The translations under genes and the position numbers were made by a program. This document shows, one piece after another, positions 11,838 to 24,700 of a DNA stretch of 64,000 bases. Position 1 is the first letter of the stretch, and the number at the start of each line of letters is the position of its first letter. The stretch is from Beaufortia kweichowensis (Eukaryota > Chordata > Actinopteri > Cypriniformes > Gastromyzontidae). The DNA is taken from the NCBI GenBank assembly GCA_019155185.1, contig CM032797.1, positions 12,882,881 through 12,946,880 of the forward strand, read 5' to 3'. Under the pieces are notes generated by a model that was given only the letters and a program-made list of their open reading frames with translations, was not told the DNA's origin and did no database searches.

Positions 11838-14800
11838 ATGACTGGATCCACTATGGTTTCATCTGTCGTGGCTCTGGTCTGTGTTCTTCTGCCACTGTGT
11901 GCTGCTCAAGGTGAGTCAGATCATTTAGTATAGTTTTGGTGAATTCTGGTTGAATGCTAAAGGCAGCGTGTGATGTTGCGTGCAGGCAGCTGCAGAGGCA
12001 GATGTGGTGAGTTGTTTGCCCGAGGACAGATCTGTAACTGTGACTACAACTGTTTTGTCTACGGCGAGTGCTGCAAGGATTTTGAAGAAGTCTGCACGAC
12101 TGGTAAGACAAATCTAAAGGCTTATCAGTCAGAAAAATTGGTTTAATGTTGAATCAATGTTGAGAAACCAATTTAACATTGATTCAACATTAAATCAATG
12201 ATCTGAATTATCAGTTTGGGGCACATTTACGCATATTTATTCCTTTTTTCTACATAGCAAGTAATTGTAAAAAAACACAAATGGTACAAGTACAAGTTAC
12301 CAAAAAAGTTAAACAAATCAAAACTTTTTTATTAGTGTTATATGGAAATATTTTTTGAATTGATAAAATGATAATAAACAAAATCTAGTATGTCCACATT
12401 TCTGTATATGTACATACGGTATGTGTCTGTAAAAACCTAGTTAAAGTAATTTTTTTGAGATTAAATGTTTACTACATAATGTGAAGAATATTCTGTAAAT
12501 AACCTTGATATCTAATAATATTGAGTAATTACATGTCAAAAATTGAAATCAATGTTTAAGAAGCCAACCTCTGATATCCCATATTTGTGCAAAATAGTAA
12601 AACTATCAATAAAAAAATAGTACTGTCAATAAAATTATTCATTTCAGCATTGAAAATTTCACAAAATAAATTTTAAAAGTCTGCAAATGAAAATTTAAGT
12701 AGTTTATCTTAAAATGTATATTTACAGTGATAAACACACATTATCCATTTTCATCAATTTCATGGCTATGACCACCTCTCTCACAATTAGATTTTGAGAC
12801 TTTAACCTGGATTTCAAAGACTATAGTCAGTTGTGTTTGGTGTGTAATTGACAGGTGACTCGTGTAGGGGTCGGTGTGGAGAGCAGGTTCTTCGTGGAAG
12901 AGAGTGTGCTTGTGATACAGACTGTGTCCGTCACAACACTTGCTGTCCCGACTATTACGGACAGTGTGGTAACAAAACATGTTTTTCTCTCAGGAAAGTA
13001 CTGGATTGATCAGATACTGCTTTTAATTGAGTTTTGAAATTTTTTTTCACAGATGCTCTCACTACCTTACAAGGTCCAAGAAGCTCAAAGCTAAACAAAC
13101 AAACTGGTATTATTATTATGTCAAATTATATTTTTTATAAATATTATTTTGCCATTTATTTATTTATATATTTGCAGATTTTCTTTACAAAACCTGCTGT
13201 TTTTTTCTTCAGATTATACTGAACAATGTATGGCAGCATGTCTGGCAACTCAGCAAAGCCCAGACCTCCCCAGAGATGGTAAGTTTAGACAGCAGGAGCA
13301 GGATGTACGTCTATTATTGAATGTTTGTGCCTGATTTAGGGTCCAGTGTTCTGGACAGACTGAATAACTTTATGGCTCTATCTGACACCCCAGCACACCT
13401 CGCCGGCTCCCTCGGTCGCCCAGGCCCCCAGCATCTACGCCCCCATGAACCCCTCTGACGTGCCAGGTGACCCAATGAGCTTCATTATTATTTACTTCTA
13501 GTGGAAAAGACTCGATCATTATAAACCTGCAGACATGTACACATTGATCAATACTGTCAGAGCGTTTGAATTCCTCATATAATCTTCTCACAGGCATTGG
13601 TTCCAACCCTTCTGGATTCCTTCTGCCAGTACCAGTTCTAGCTTCTGGACCGGGACAAGCAAATGGACCTTCTTCTGTGCCACTAATCAACCCTGTACAA
13701 ACATATCCCCTTCCCAACAATGGACAAGGTAATGGGCCATTCGGTGACCCTGCGTCTGGTCCAGGTACTCTTGAAGACATCGCCCAAGCCACAGGAGCAA
13801 TTACCCCTGCAGGATCAGGTACTGTACCTGCAAAACTCTTCTAAATTTGTGCACTTCGAATTAAGATTAAGAACCTAACCTTCATTAATTTTTGCTTTAT
13901 AAAGATGCAAATTCAAACCCTGATATCTGCAGTAGTTTTCCTATTGATGGACTGGCAACTCTCTTCAATGGCAGCATCATCATTTTCAAAGGTACACTTC
14001 CTATATATCTGACGGGTTTTAAGATACACTAACTCTGCTAATGAGATTAAGCAAAGTGATGCTCATCTCAGGTCATCACTTTTGGCTGCTGAATCTCAAG
14101 ACCAAAAGAGTTGGTCCTGCTCAGAGCATCACTGAAGTGCTTGGCATCCCGTCTCCCATCGACACTGCCTTTACACGTTGCAACTGTCAGGGGAAGACCT
14201 ACATCATCAAGGTACTACAACAAAAAATAACCTGTTAAACCATGTCTCTTTAAGCTGTGTTAAACAAAACAATTTAAGTAGAGTTAATGTCAACTAAAAC
14301 TAAAGTGAATAATCTAAATGCGTCACTCCCACATTAATGTGTGAAGTATAATTCAAGTGCATGACACATCAAATTCATTTGTTATTTCAATGGGTTAACA
14401 CCTTTAACGTGTTAAGAACAGTGTTTTTGCTTTTGTAACATTATAAATTCACAGAATCATAAGGTTTTCTCTGAACTTTCTTGTAAGGGTGATAACTACT
14501 GGGTTTTTGAGAATGGTGTAATGGAGTCCGGATTTCCCCGATCAGTGTCTCAGGACTTTGATGGGCTCACTGGAGAGATAACTGCTGCTCTGTCTATCCC
14601 AGCTACTCGAAAGAGGCCTGAGATCGTGTACTTCTTCAGAAAAGGTGCCAAGAAAGTTTTCTTTCCGCTATATATGCTGGTAGTTTAGTGTAGTACACAC
14701 TGCTTGAATGAGAACATTAAAGCTTGTGTTTTGTAATCAGGAGGCACGGCTCAGAAATTCTCTTATCCACCTGGAAGTGGACCTAGTTGCTCTACCAGGA

Positions 14801-15501
14801 GAAACAGAAATTCTGTGTATGCCAAGATCCGGCGTGCTAGACAAGCAGGTAGTGTGAATTTATTTATCCTAATATAAATTATTTTCTAGTAGTACCAACA
14901 TTAAAAATTGTGAGATTGTAGAAACGTACTGCCTTCAGGCCTTTGGTGTGTTGAAATAAATTCAATAAATGTCTTTTTATAGGTATCCAGTTGTCAGGAG
15001 AGATCAATATTAACCGTAGCTGGAAGGGTTTCCCCACTCCTGTGACTTCAGCCCTGTCTATGCCCAACCCCAAAAAGCCAGATGGTTTCGAATACCTTGT
15101 TTTCTCTTGGCGTAAGTGGCCATGTTTCATCTTTCCTGTGTTTTTAACTTAGAAGTTTGTTAAAGAATTCAGGTTTCTATGAAAATGACCATTTACAGTA
15201 TGTTACTGTACAATACGCTTTAATCCATTGGTGTGACGTCACCTTAGATTTCATTTTAGTTTCAGCAGTTGTTTTAATAGTTTATTTTTATTGACCTTTT
15301 AATGTTGTTTTTAATAATTTTGCTTTAGATTGACATTTACAAACACCTTTGAAGAAGCCATTTTAATTGTAATAGAATATTGCTGTATTCCTCCGCTTTA
15401 CAGCTAAAGTCTTCAACATTAAGATCAGCGGTGATCTGCCTACTCTAGCAAGCGGTTCCTCCCAGCAGAATGAGATCAGAAGCTGGCTCAACTGTCCTTA
15501 A
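11838..15501 (+). CDS. prg4: Proteoglycan 4 (lubricin), short form
   Basis: Secreted boundary-lubricating glycoprotein. Exons: 11838-11910 (signal peptide, hydrophobic VVALVCVLLPLCAA), 11986-12102 and 12855-12968 (two somatomedin B domains, each Cys-rich with SCRGRCGE), 13053-13106, 13213-13278, 13340-13466, 13594-13818 (Pro/Gly/Ser-rich linker), 13905-13991, 14072-14211, 14488-14644, 14741-14848, 14983-15111 and 15404-15501 (hemopexin-type repeats, final residues SWLNCP). All exons through 13905-13991 except one are symmetrical phase 1. The exon at 13340-13466 has 127 bases, one too many, and its left and right halves are open in different frames. With 126 bases the protein would be 497 residues. 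The mucin domain is only a short Pro-rich linker, without the long Lys/Glu/Pro/Thr repeats of mammalian lubricin. Domain order and C-terminus make the family certain; the a or b copy is not resolved. Confidence 0.93.
12142..12194. repeat. Perfect 20-bp inverted repeat in prg4 intron
   Basis: Arms 12142-12161 and 12175-12194 are perfect reverse complements (tttaatgttgaatcaatgtt) around a 13-base loop. Likely a remnant of a fold-back transposon. Confidence 0.8.
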
Positions 15502-15751
15502 GATCAACACTAACCAGACAAGAGATGCACAGCAAGAGATTTCTCCATTTATTTGCAAAACTATTGAACATAGCGTCAGGATGATTACTCACAAAATACA
15601 AAATAACAAAACTAATCAACTGCTTTAAAGCATATTAAAGGAAATAAAAACAAGTAAAAGAGCAGTAGGCTGATTCTGGGTGCTCTATAGAGCTCTTCAT
15701 GGGTGCGCGATCAGTGTTTCTGCAGGGCAGACGCTGTAAAGTCAGATGGAT
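15502..15751. other. Overlapping 3' UTRs of prg4 (+) and tpr (-)
   Basis: The two stop codons are only 250 bases apart, tail-to-tail. On the plus strand an AATAAA at 15643-15648 can end prg4. On the minus strand an AATAAA (plus-strand TTTATT, 15548-15553) can end tpr. If both are used the transcripts overlap by about 100 bases. Confidence 0.6.
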
Positions 15752-18700
15752 TTACATGGGAGTGCCCCTGTTGAGACCTCGACCCCGACCTCCGCGTGGA
15801 AAATTAACACCTGCAGGATGAGATTAAGAGGGGTCCATCAGCCGTACATGTCACCAAACACTTTTTGGATATTTTTGTAAACATTTTACTTTCAACCATG
15901 AATCAAAATGAATTGCGAGTAATGTCCTGACAAGAAAAGCTTCTGTATATTCATTTCAAATATATTCTTAGCTTCATTAAAAACAGAAAAGATTCAAAAA
16001 CAGCTTGTTTTGTCTTCATGTATGCAAGGTGGAGTAAATGATATACTGGTGTGAGTGGACAGACTGCGTGTCTGCAGAACAAACCTCTTCTCATGAGCTG
16101 GGTTCTCCGGGGCAGCTGGTGCTGGGGAATGAGACGACTTGCAGGTTTGACCTGTCCTGTACTGGTGCTACTTGTATCTAAAATTAGAAGAAAAAAAATG
16201 ACACAGACATGACGTCAAAGATGAACAATGAAATGTTTGTATAAAAGCAGCAGGACTTGGAGATGTATGGGTACCTGCAGAGCTTGACGTGGGCTCTTGG
16301 CTTGTGGAGGGCAGGCTTGCATCATCGGTCGGCTGTGCGGATTCCATCTCCGACTGGCTCTCCAAACACGCCTCACTACTCACACTGCACACAATTAATA
16401 CGATCCAACTTAACATGCTTCATATTCTCATTTCAACATATTCCTGCGGTTACTACACCCGCACATCTCTAGATTTTAATAGCTGAATGTGGCTTGCTTA
16501 TTAATTATGCTGCTTTAAAACACGACAGTAAACTCTGATCTAAACCGTTTTAAAATGAATCATGACACATACACTCACCCTTCACTCTCAGCCTCAGCCA
16601 CGAAGACATCATCACCGTCATCTCCCGGGACGGCCTCACCTGGGGCAGTACCGCCGGTGGACGTGCTCACCATAGGAACGGACTGTGAGGCTGTCTCAGA
16701 CACATCAGATGGGTGGCTCTCTGTAAACACGGTCACTGTGAAAAGATTTAGAGCGAGTGCAGTTAGATGTCTTCAAACAGCAGTTGAGATGTCAATCAAA
16801 CAAATAACAAGACATTAAGCAGCCGTTCACCTGGAGCTGCCACCTGAAGTGGGGTGGTGGGCACACTCCTGCCTCCAGACTCCTCATCATGAGTTGGCAG
16901 GAAGAGAGGGCTCTCGTACATGCCTAACCCTACAGGACAGAAGACATAAACTGTCACTAGACATTAAAAGAGGAACGCTGGACCTTAAGCGCAGTGATCA
17001 TGTGAATTAAACTCGAATATGTAAAATACGCTAAAATACGTATACGTTTGTGTGCTCCATGAAAATCAAAGTTAAAAAATCTGAAGTAACATCAACATTT
17101 CAAAACACTTTTCAGTACTGCTGCTGTTTCTTTACTCACCTCCATGTGTGGCCAAATGACTCAAATCCGAGTGAGATGAGCTGGCCTGGGGTATCATGTC
17201 CTCAGGAGGGCCGAAACGGAAGCGAGGGACCCCGGCCACCTGAGGGGAACTTAGATGAAGAGATCTGTCATTAATGAAGCTCTTCAATGATGTGTCACTC
17301 TAAAAGCAATGTACAAAGCTGCTGGGACTCACTGAATGGCCTCTGCAAAGCCATCTGTGCGGTGAGGAACCACAAGGGTGGGAGTGCTGGGAACCATCCT
17401 GTCATCGTCATCAAAGAAATGTTGCTATAGGAATAAAAGTAAAAAACGAAACGTTTTAAGATCTAAAAATAAAGGCAGTTTATATTGCTAGGTGGTACAT
17501 GAAGGTTTCACACACAAAACTCACCATGCTTCCAATTCCAGGCGTAAGCTGGGGCACACGACCCATCGAAGGCCTTCTGCTCTGTCCTGACTGCCTCTGT
17601 AAGAGATGACAGATATGATACTGCACTCTCGAAGATAAAGATTATTTTTGGGTGAATCATCTTTATCCCCTTGATTCAAGTATAGGTCATCCGCATGGTC
17701 CGTGCTTAATACCTGCATGATGGGCGGGCCAAGCTCAGGGACCGGGTGGATGTTGAGGCGTGGAGGTGGTGTGTGATGCGGTCTGCGGGGGGACTGGGGC
17801 AGGCGTGGGCCCAGGGAGGAGGTGGTGGTGCTGGGGAGTGGCTGGTGCTCTCTCACAGGCTCAGCAGCAGAAAAAGACTCGCTAGCTTCACCTACAAACA
17901 GACGTAAAATTTATACAGAACTACTTAAAGTGCACATTCACGAATAAAAACACTCGATCAGGAGCAATAATATACATAAAAACAGATGACAGTTATTTAT
18001 CATATTATTTCACTTGTGTCTCAAATACTAAGCGTGCAATGATTTGTAAATGCAAAAAAATATATATTTGTGCATTTCCTTTACCCGTCTGAGAGTCTGC
18101 TTGTTTCTGGATACAATCAGATGCTTCTTGACTTTCTTCATTGTCATTGCCTCGATCCGCTGACTCTCTGCTCTGTAAAACACCATAATAAATGAGCAAT
18201 CTGTCTAAAGTAGAGACCAACAAAAACCTTTTAAAATAATGCAAAACATTATTGTCAGAAAATCAGACGGTCACCTCTGCCTCATCTCCCTCATAGGCCT
18301 CATTAACATCTCCAGTCCCACTGCCTTCATTACTCTCCTCTGCTCCTTCTGCCATCCCTCCATCACCATCTTCATCATCCTCCTCATTTTCAGCATCATC
18401 ATCATCATCTTCATACTACACACAGTGGGAAGTGTTTATACCAACAACTACAGTTTCAGGTACATCTTAGAAAAAACACACAAACACTGACCTGTCCTGT
18501 CTCCTCTTGTTCCTCTTCCTCATCTGTGGCACTGTCTGTCTCTATTATGATGACATCTTGTTTATACTCCTCAGATGAGTCCTGCGCACTGATCTGAGAC
18601 TCAGAAGGCTGAGACTCACTCACCTGATCCATTGGGACAGATTGAGACAAAGACTCTTCGTCTACCTCTCCTAACATAGGATAGGCTCCCTGCAAGAGAC

Positions 18701-21700
18701 CAACAGGCAAGATTTGATTCACTGATTCACACTCGAGTTTCATATTCTGTGACATACAGACATATAGCTGGTACCTCGCTGGCATCTGGAGGCTGCTGAC
18801 CTTCTGAAGCTTCACCCATAGCATCATTGCTCTCCTCTGTACCTGAAGCATCCTGCAGGACAGCATGCAAGAGTGAGGGTCTATCATCTAAAGTTACCTC
18901 TGATTTTGCTGGTTATACAGCAATTATATTCATGATCTGATTGGTTACTAATATAGACACTACAAATAGTTTCAAATAATTATTTATTCACACATGCATT
19001 TTTGTCTTCATCATAACACTACAAAAGAAGATGTGTCCACTTACACTGCTGACCTCCAGACCCACTCGCCTTATGATGCGGAGCTTCTTGGTGATGGGTG
19101 GGTGTGAGATGTCGTCCTGCGTGGTGTCAGTCACCTCACTGGAGCTCTCTTGCTCCTCCTCACGTAAACGCTTAGAGACAGATGAGCCTGCTGTTGCCGA
19201 CACTGACACAAGATTTACAAAGTTAATGTCTTAAATATAGCAAAGACTTTCAAAGGTGCAGTTTCATCCTTTATTCATCCTCATGTTATTTTAAATTGAT
19301 ATGCTATTCTTTTCTGGGGAACACAAATTAAGATATTTTGGTGGTTTTGGCTCTTTACAATGGAAGTCAATGGGGGCCAGTGTTGCATTACATTCATTTG
19401 GTCATGTTGCTCATCAATTTTCAGCATTAATGTTTTCCACACTTTTTATATCATACCTGTGCCAAAGACAGTAGTGGAGGTGGACGGTCTCTCCATTTGT
19501 GAGCTATGTACCGCCTCCATAATGCTCACTGCTGCCTCCTGACTGGTCTGCTGTTGAGTAGGCTGGACGAAGGCGGTGGCTTGGCTCTGCTGCAGGCTGA
19601 GGATTGGCTGCATGGTCTGTATGTTAGGACTGGTCGAGCGCACTGAACCGCTGGTACTGCCAAAGACGGTCACATGTTCTACTGGACCCTCTGTGGACTG
19701 AAGGGCTGATGGGACAAACCAGTAACACAGTTATGACACATCTGTATAAAAACAACCATGTCAAATAACTGTGTAAAGTGTTGAAGAAAAAGACCCAAAC
19801 CTCTAGCCGTACCTTCCTGCGTTTCCACCTGTGTAGTGGGCATGACTGTGGCAGTGGGTGTGGTCACCGGAGCAGGCGTTATCATTGGCCGGATGCTCGC
19901 CCTAGGGGTGGATTTGCTCCCCGCAATTGGTGAAGGCTTACTGGGGGCACCGGTGACTGGTGTGGGCTTAATGTTAGCTGTGGGAGGCTCTGATGTGCTG
20001 GCACTGCATACAGATACAAAAATAATACTGAACATTTCTGGACAAAGATGGACACCATCTTGAGTTTTGGCTATGTATGGACCATTACCTTCCTCTTTCA
20101 GCAGCAGGCGTGGATTTGAGAGTGATCTGTCGGGTCTCTGATGACCTTTGAACCTCTTGAACCTGCAGAAGAGCATAAGCATTTATCCTTGACATTAATT
20201 TTCAAGTCAACATGCATCCTAGTAAATTTTTACATAAGCAGCGAGTGCTATGTACCTTGCTTTGACCAGGCTCCTGGGCATCATCTCTCTGCTCGCCATG
20301 TCTCTCCTGCTGCTCACGGAGTTCTCTCAGCTCTCTCTCCTGGCGGCTCAGTCGGCCTTCATACTGAGACTTTAGTGCGCTCATCCTCACCTCCAGCTCG
20401 TCTCTTTGCTGCTTCAGCTCGTCGTTTTCTTTTGAAAGCTGCTCCTTTGCACCTAACACGCAAACACACACACACGCACACTTTAACGAACCTAGCAACT
20501 AGGAGTCCATAAAAAAGATCAAATGTTTTGGTTTACTAACTGTTGAGCTGGTTGATCTTCTGCTTGGCACCCATGAAGGCTTTTTTGGTCTTCTCCTCTT
20601 TATCGGCCATCTGCTGTCGGAGCTGTTCCTCCAGATGACTCTTCTCCTGCAGTTCTGTTCTCAGGCGGTTGAGCTCAGGCTGCACTTGTGCCAGCTGCTC
20701 CTGCAGGCTTTTCACCTCTGCTTCACGCTCTTGGATTGTCTGGTCATGCACACACACACAAAAAACAAAACAAATAAACATTACTGTACAAGTCTTACAT
20801 TTAGAGTTGACCGATTCGTGATCATTTATTGTATCACTTAGGAAGTTACTTAACATGCTGGGAAAAAAACCTTGTTAAACCCACTTTTAGTGAATAAGCA
20901 ACACTACAACATTAGCACATCCTACATTATCAGGAAAATGCATTTATTACTACAATATTTGCCTTTGTCATTAAGGCTTTGATCAACATGCCAAACCAGC
21001 AAAGTTTAATGATGTTTACAGTCCCACAGGGGCTCTGGTAAAATATTTGGCATGCATGGCTCTGTAAAAGTAATCAGTGACAGGAAACAGAATCTCTTGA
21101 ACACTTGCATAACAATTTAATGAAATCAAATAGTGGTAGAGCCAGACCACCCATACAACAGACTTTAAAGTGGTGATGTGGGTGGCACAATGGTTAAAGC
21201 TACTTTCTTTGACCAAACTGACATTGAGATCATCTCATTTTTGTCTTTCTGCCCATGTCTCCAGAACACCAAAAAAGTACCTTCTGCATGGTGTCCAGCT
21301 GGGTCTCTAGTTCTGAGGTTCTGTTATGCGCTTGACTCAATGAGTTTTTCAGGTTCTGAATCTCCTGTACGGAGGCCTGACGGTCTTCCTGCTCCTGAGC
21401 TGGCTTAGCAGCGGTTTCTGCAGGTTTAGCAGCAGCCTCTGCCACCATCTATCAGAGAGACATATATGTATAAGACAACCCCAGACACTTTAATAGTCAA
21501 CAACTTTGTCTGGTGTACCTTCTCATGTTGCTCTTTGAGTTCTTCATACTGGGTTTTGTAGCGACGACCAATCTTCTTGACCTGTGTGATGGTTTTGAGT
21601 TTCTCCTGAATGTCATGAATCTTGGCCTCCAGCTCCTTTTTCAGATTGTCCCTTTCAGTGGTGATCTTCCCTACGTTATCCTGTAGGGTCTGCACCTGGT

Positions 21701-24700
21701 TTTGAGCTGTGGTGATGGAAGCTTGGCTTCTGTTTGGTAGCGAGAACATCGAGAATGCTCTTGATCACGGCTCAGATAAAGATACAGAGGAGAAAAATCA
21801 TTCTGATATGAACTGACCTGGCCACTTCATTCTTAAGTTTGCCTGTCTCCTCTGTGAGCTGCTGGATGCGTTTGAGATGGGCTTCCCTCTCAGAATGTAG
21901 CTTCTTACTTTCCTCTTGATCGCTGTCCTTCTGCTGGCTCAGCAGTTGCTGCAGCACAAATCAATCACAGTGTGAGGAACACTTTTACAATGGTTCAATA
22001 ACCAATTACATGATGGACTTAGGAGATCCTGAGACCTGTGTGCGAATCTTCAAGTGCTTGACGTCCTCCTCCAAAAGTCTCTTCTCAACTTGTAACATGC
22101 CATTCTTCTCACTCAGCTCAGCGTTAGACTCCTGCAGAGGTTGGATGTCTGCTTGCAGCTTACGCATCTACAGGTATGACACAAGAAACAAGGTCTTACA
22201 TTTATATGAACTGAAGATTCTGACTTGAAAAACTGATTGGATGAGCTGTAACTCCACATACACTGGAACAATAAGATAATAAGGAAAACAGGAAATGGAG
22301 TAATAAGTAATACATCTTGCCTTGGCCTGATTTTGCTGCAGTTCATGCTCCAGTCTGTTCTTCTCATTTTTCAGCATCTTGTTGGTCTCAGTCAACGCAC
22401 TCATACTCTCCATCCGCTTGATCATGTCTTCCTGCTGTGCCAGTGTCTTTGCAGTAACCTGTAGATGGAGATGTTATGTTTATTGTGCTTTTAAAAGGTG
22501 CAAACATTGTGGTGCTATAAAAACACAGTTCTGTTTATCAAAACATTCCAGCTCAAAAAATGGTGTGAATATTGGTGAAGGCTTGTTTCTAAAGTCATAT
22601 TTGCAATGCTGAAACCAGAAATGTCTACAGGAATGCAGGTAATGACCTGTAGTTTCTCTCTCTCTGCATTCAGACTGTCCTGTACTTCCTTCAGCTCTCC
22701 GTCCAGGTACTCCATTCGCTGTTTATATCGCAGAGCCTCCACCTGCGCCACCTCCATCCGAGTCTCAGAGATCTCTTTCTCCCGCCGAACAAACCTGTGG
22801 GAAATGGGATGCAACATCTGTAAACAGCCTTGCAACATCCACTATTGGAACATGTCACAAATTTCTAAATGAATATAGAGGGCTTTACCTGAGGATCTCC
22901 AGGATCTGCTCTTGAGACTTGCCTTCTTCATTCAGAGAGATGTTCAGACTGCTCTCTCTGGCTGTCTGTTGCTGGACAGAGGCAGCAATCTTGCTGCTGA
23001 GGTTCTCCATTTGTTCATGGAGCATGGTGTTCTGTTTCTGCAGCTCCTCGGCTCTTTTCTGCTCTTTACACAGCTCATCCTGAAGAGAATGAATATAGAT
23101 CATTAAACTTAAAGTCACTAACAATAAGGTTGAAGTAATTTCATACAATCTTTTCTCTCTCTGCACCAACCAATCTCTCTTACCTTCAGCGTCTTCTCCT
23201 TCTGATCCCATTCCGTTCGGCTTTGACGCAGTTCAGCCGTGGCCTTCTGAGCCTTCTCCTCCAGCTGCCTGAGATTCTGCGTTGACACCTGTGCCTGCTT
23301 TTTAATGGCCTGGAGGGCCTCCACATCCGCAGCGTGCAGCATGAGCTCTCGCTCGTACTTATTCTGAGCCTCTGCTGCCAGCTTAGCCTGAAGCCCAAAA
23401 TAAAACGCATAAGAACAAATTAAGTCAAACGATCTTCTAATCGTCTCGGACTGATCTAATCACCTGTAGCTTGCTGTCCTGCGTGGCTTTCTGCTCCTGG
23501 GCCACCGCTGCTGTAGCTCTCTGCAGGGCATCCTGCAGCTGCGTCTGCATGTCTGTCACGCTCCTCTTGAGCTCCTTCACCTGACACAAAGCCAAAAAAG
23601 GGTTTTAGTCATCAGTACCAGCTACCCTGAACACCTGCCGAAGACACGATGGAGGACGTAAGAGTTTCTTACACGTTCTTCAACGCTCTCCACAGCTTTC
23701 ATCTTCTCTTCCTGGAGCTCCAGCTTCTCTTTCTCTGCTTCTGCCAGTCGGGTCTCCAGCTGCTGGCCCAACTCCTGCACTGCCTTCAGCTGGCTTTCAG
23801 TGCAAGACCGTGCCTGCTCCGCCAACTGAAGTAAACATGCCGTTACTTTCAGAACGCAAAAAGTGCATTTACTATGTTTTAAGACAATGTACGGGGTATT
23901 ATTACCTGCTTCTCTTTATTTAGAGACTCCTCCAAGCTGAGCACCATGGATCTGTACTGCTCTACACTGGTGGTGGTGCTCTTCAGACGTTCCTTGAGGT
24001 CAGAGTTCTCATCCTCGGCCTGCTGTAGACGTGCATGGAGCTCATCCACCTCCTGCTGGGGAACACCAGGAGCTGTAACTCAAAACAACATACACAATGT
24101 TATCTTACACAGACACAAGATGAAACTTAAAACGTAAACATTTTCGCCACTAAATCTCTTGTACACCATTAAATTTACAGTTACCTCTGGGTACCGTTCT
24201 GACAGGTGGTTTAGGAGTCGAACTGTGGTTCTCGTTGTTCAGTTGCTGTCTGAGGGAGGTGACCTGTTGTTCAGCAGTCCTAAGCAGCTCTTTAGTCTTC
24301 TGATGTAGTGCTGTCTGTACCTCCAACTGTTTCTTAGCTTCTAACAGCTTAGACTAGCCAACAAAATGAAAGATACTAGTTCTTTTAAACCATAAGTTTA
24401 AGTGAGTAAGAACAAGACAATAAAACAGTGTCACACTTACATCTTGGTTGCGCTCTAGCATGTGTCTATGTTCCACCTCCAGCTCCAGTTTCTTTTGAAA
24501 CTGGACCATCTCCTTCTCCAGCCGCTGAATCTGATTATTGTAGCGCTGCTTGGTCTCTGTCTCGGAGCGCTCCATGGTCAACTAAAACATAATGAGGAAG
24601 TTATTAACAAAAAGGCCAGAAGAAAAAGTGTTTTAACAAAGTGTGGTTGACACACAAGCTACACCTGAATGGATTTAAGGTTGGTGAGCAGAAGGTTCTG

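Noticed and set aside
13370..13792. Minus-strand 140-codon open frame opposite prg4
   Set aside because: It is antisense to the Pro/Gly-rich prg4 linker exons and the intron between them. GC-rich coding bias of the sense strand explains its openness, and it has no splice or homology support.
22113..22425. Two overlapping minus-strand frames extending beyond tpr exons
   Set aside because: They run through the GC-AG intron. Frame and splice signals place the exons at 22036-22167 and 22321-22458.
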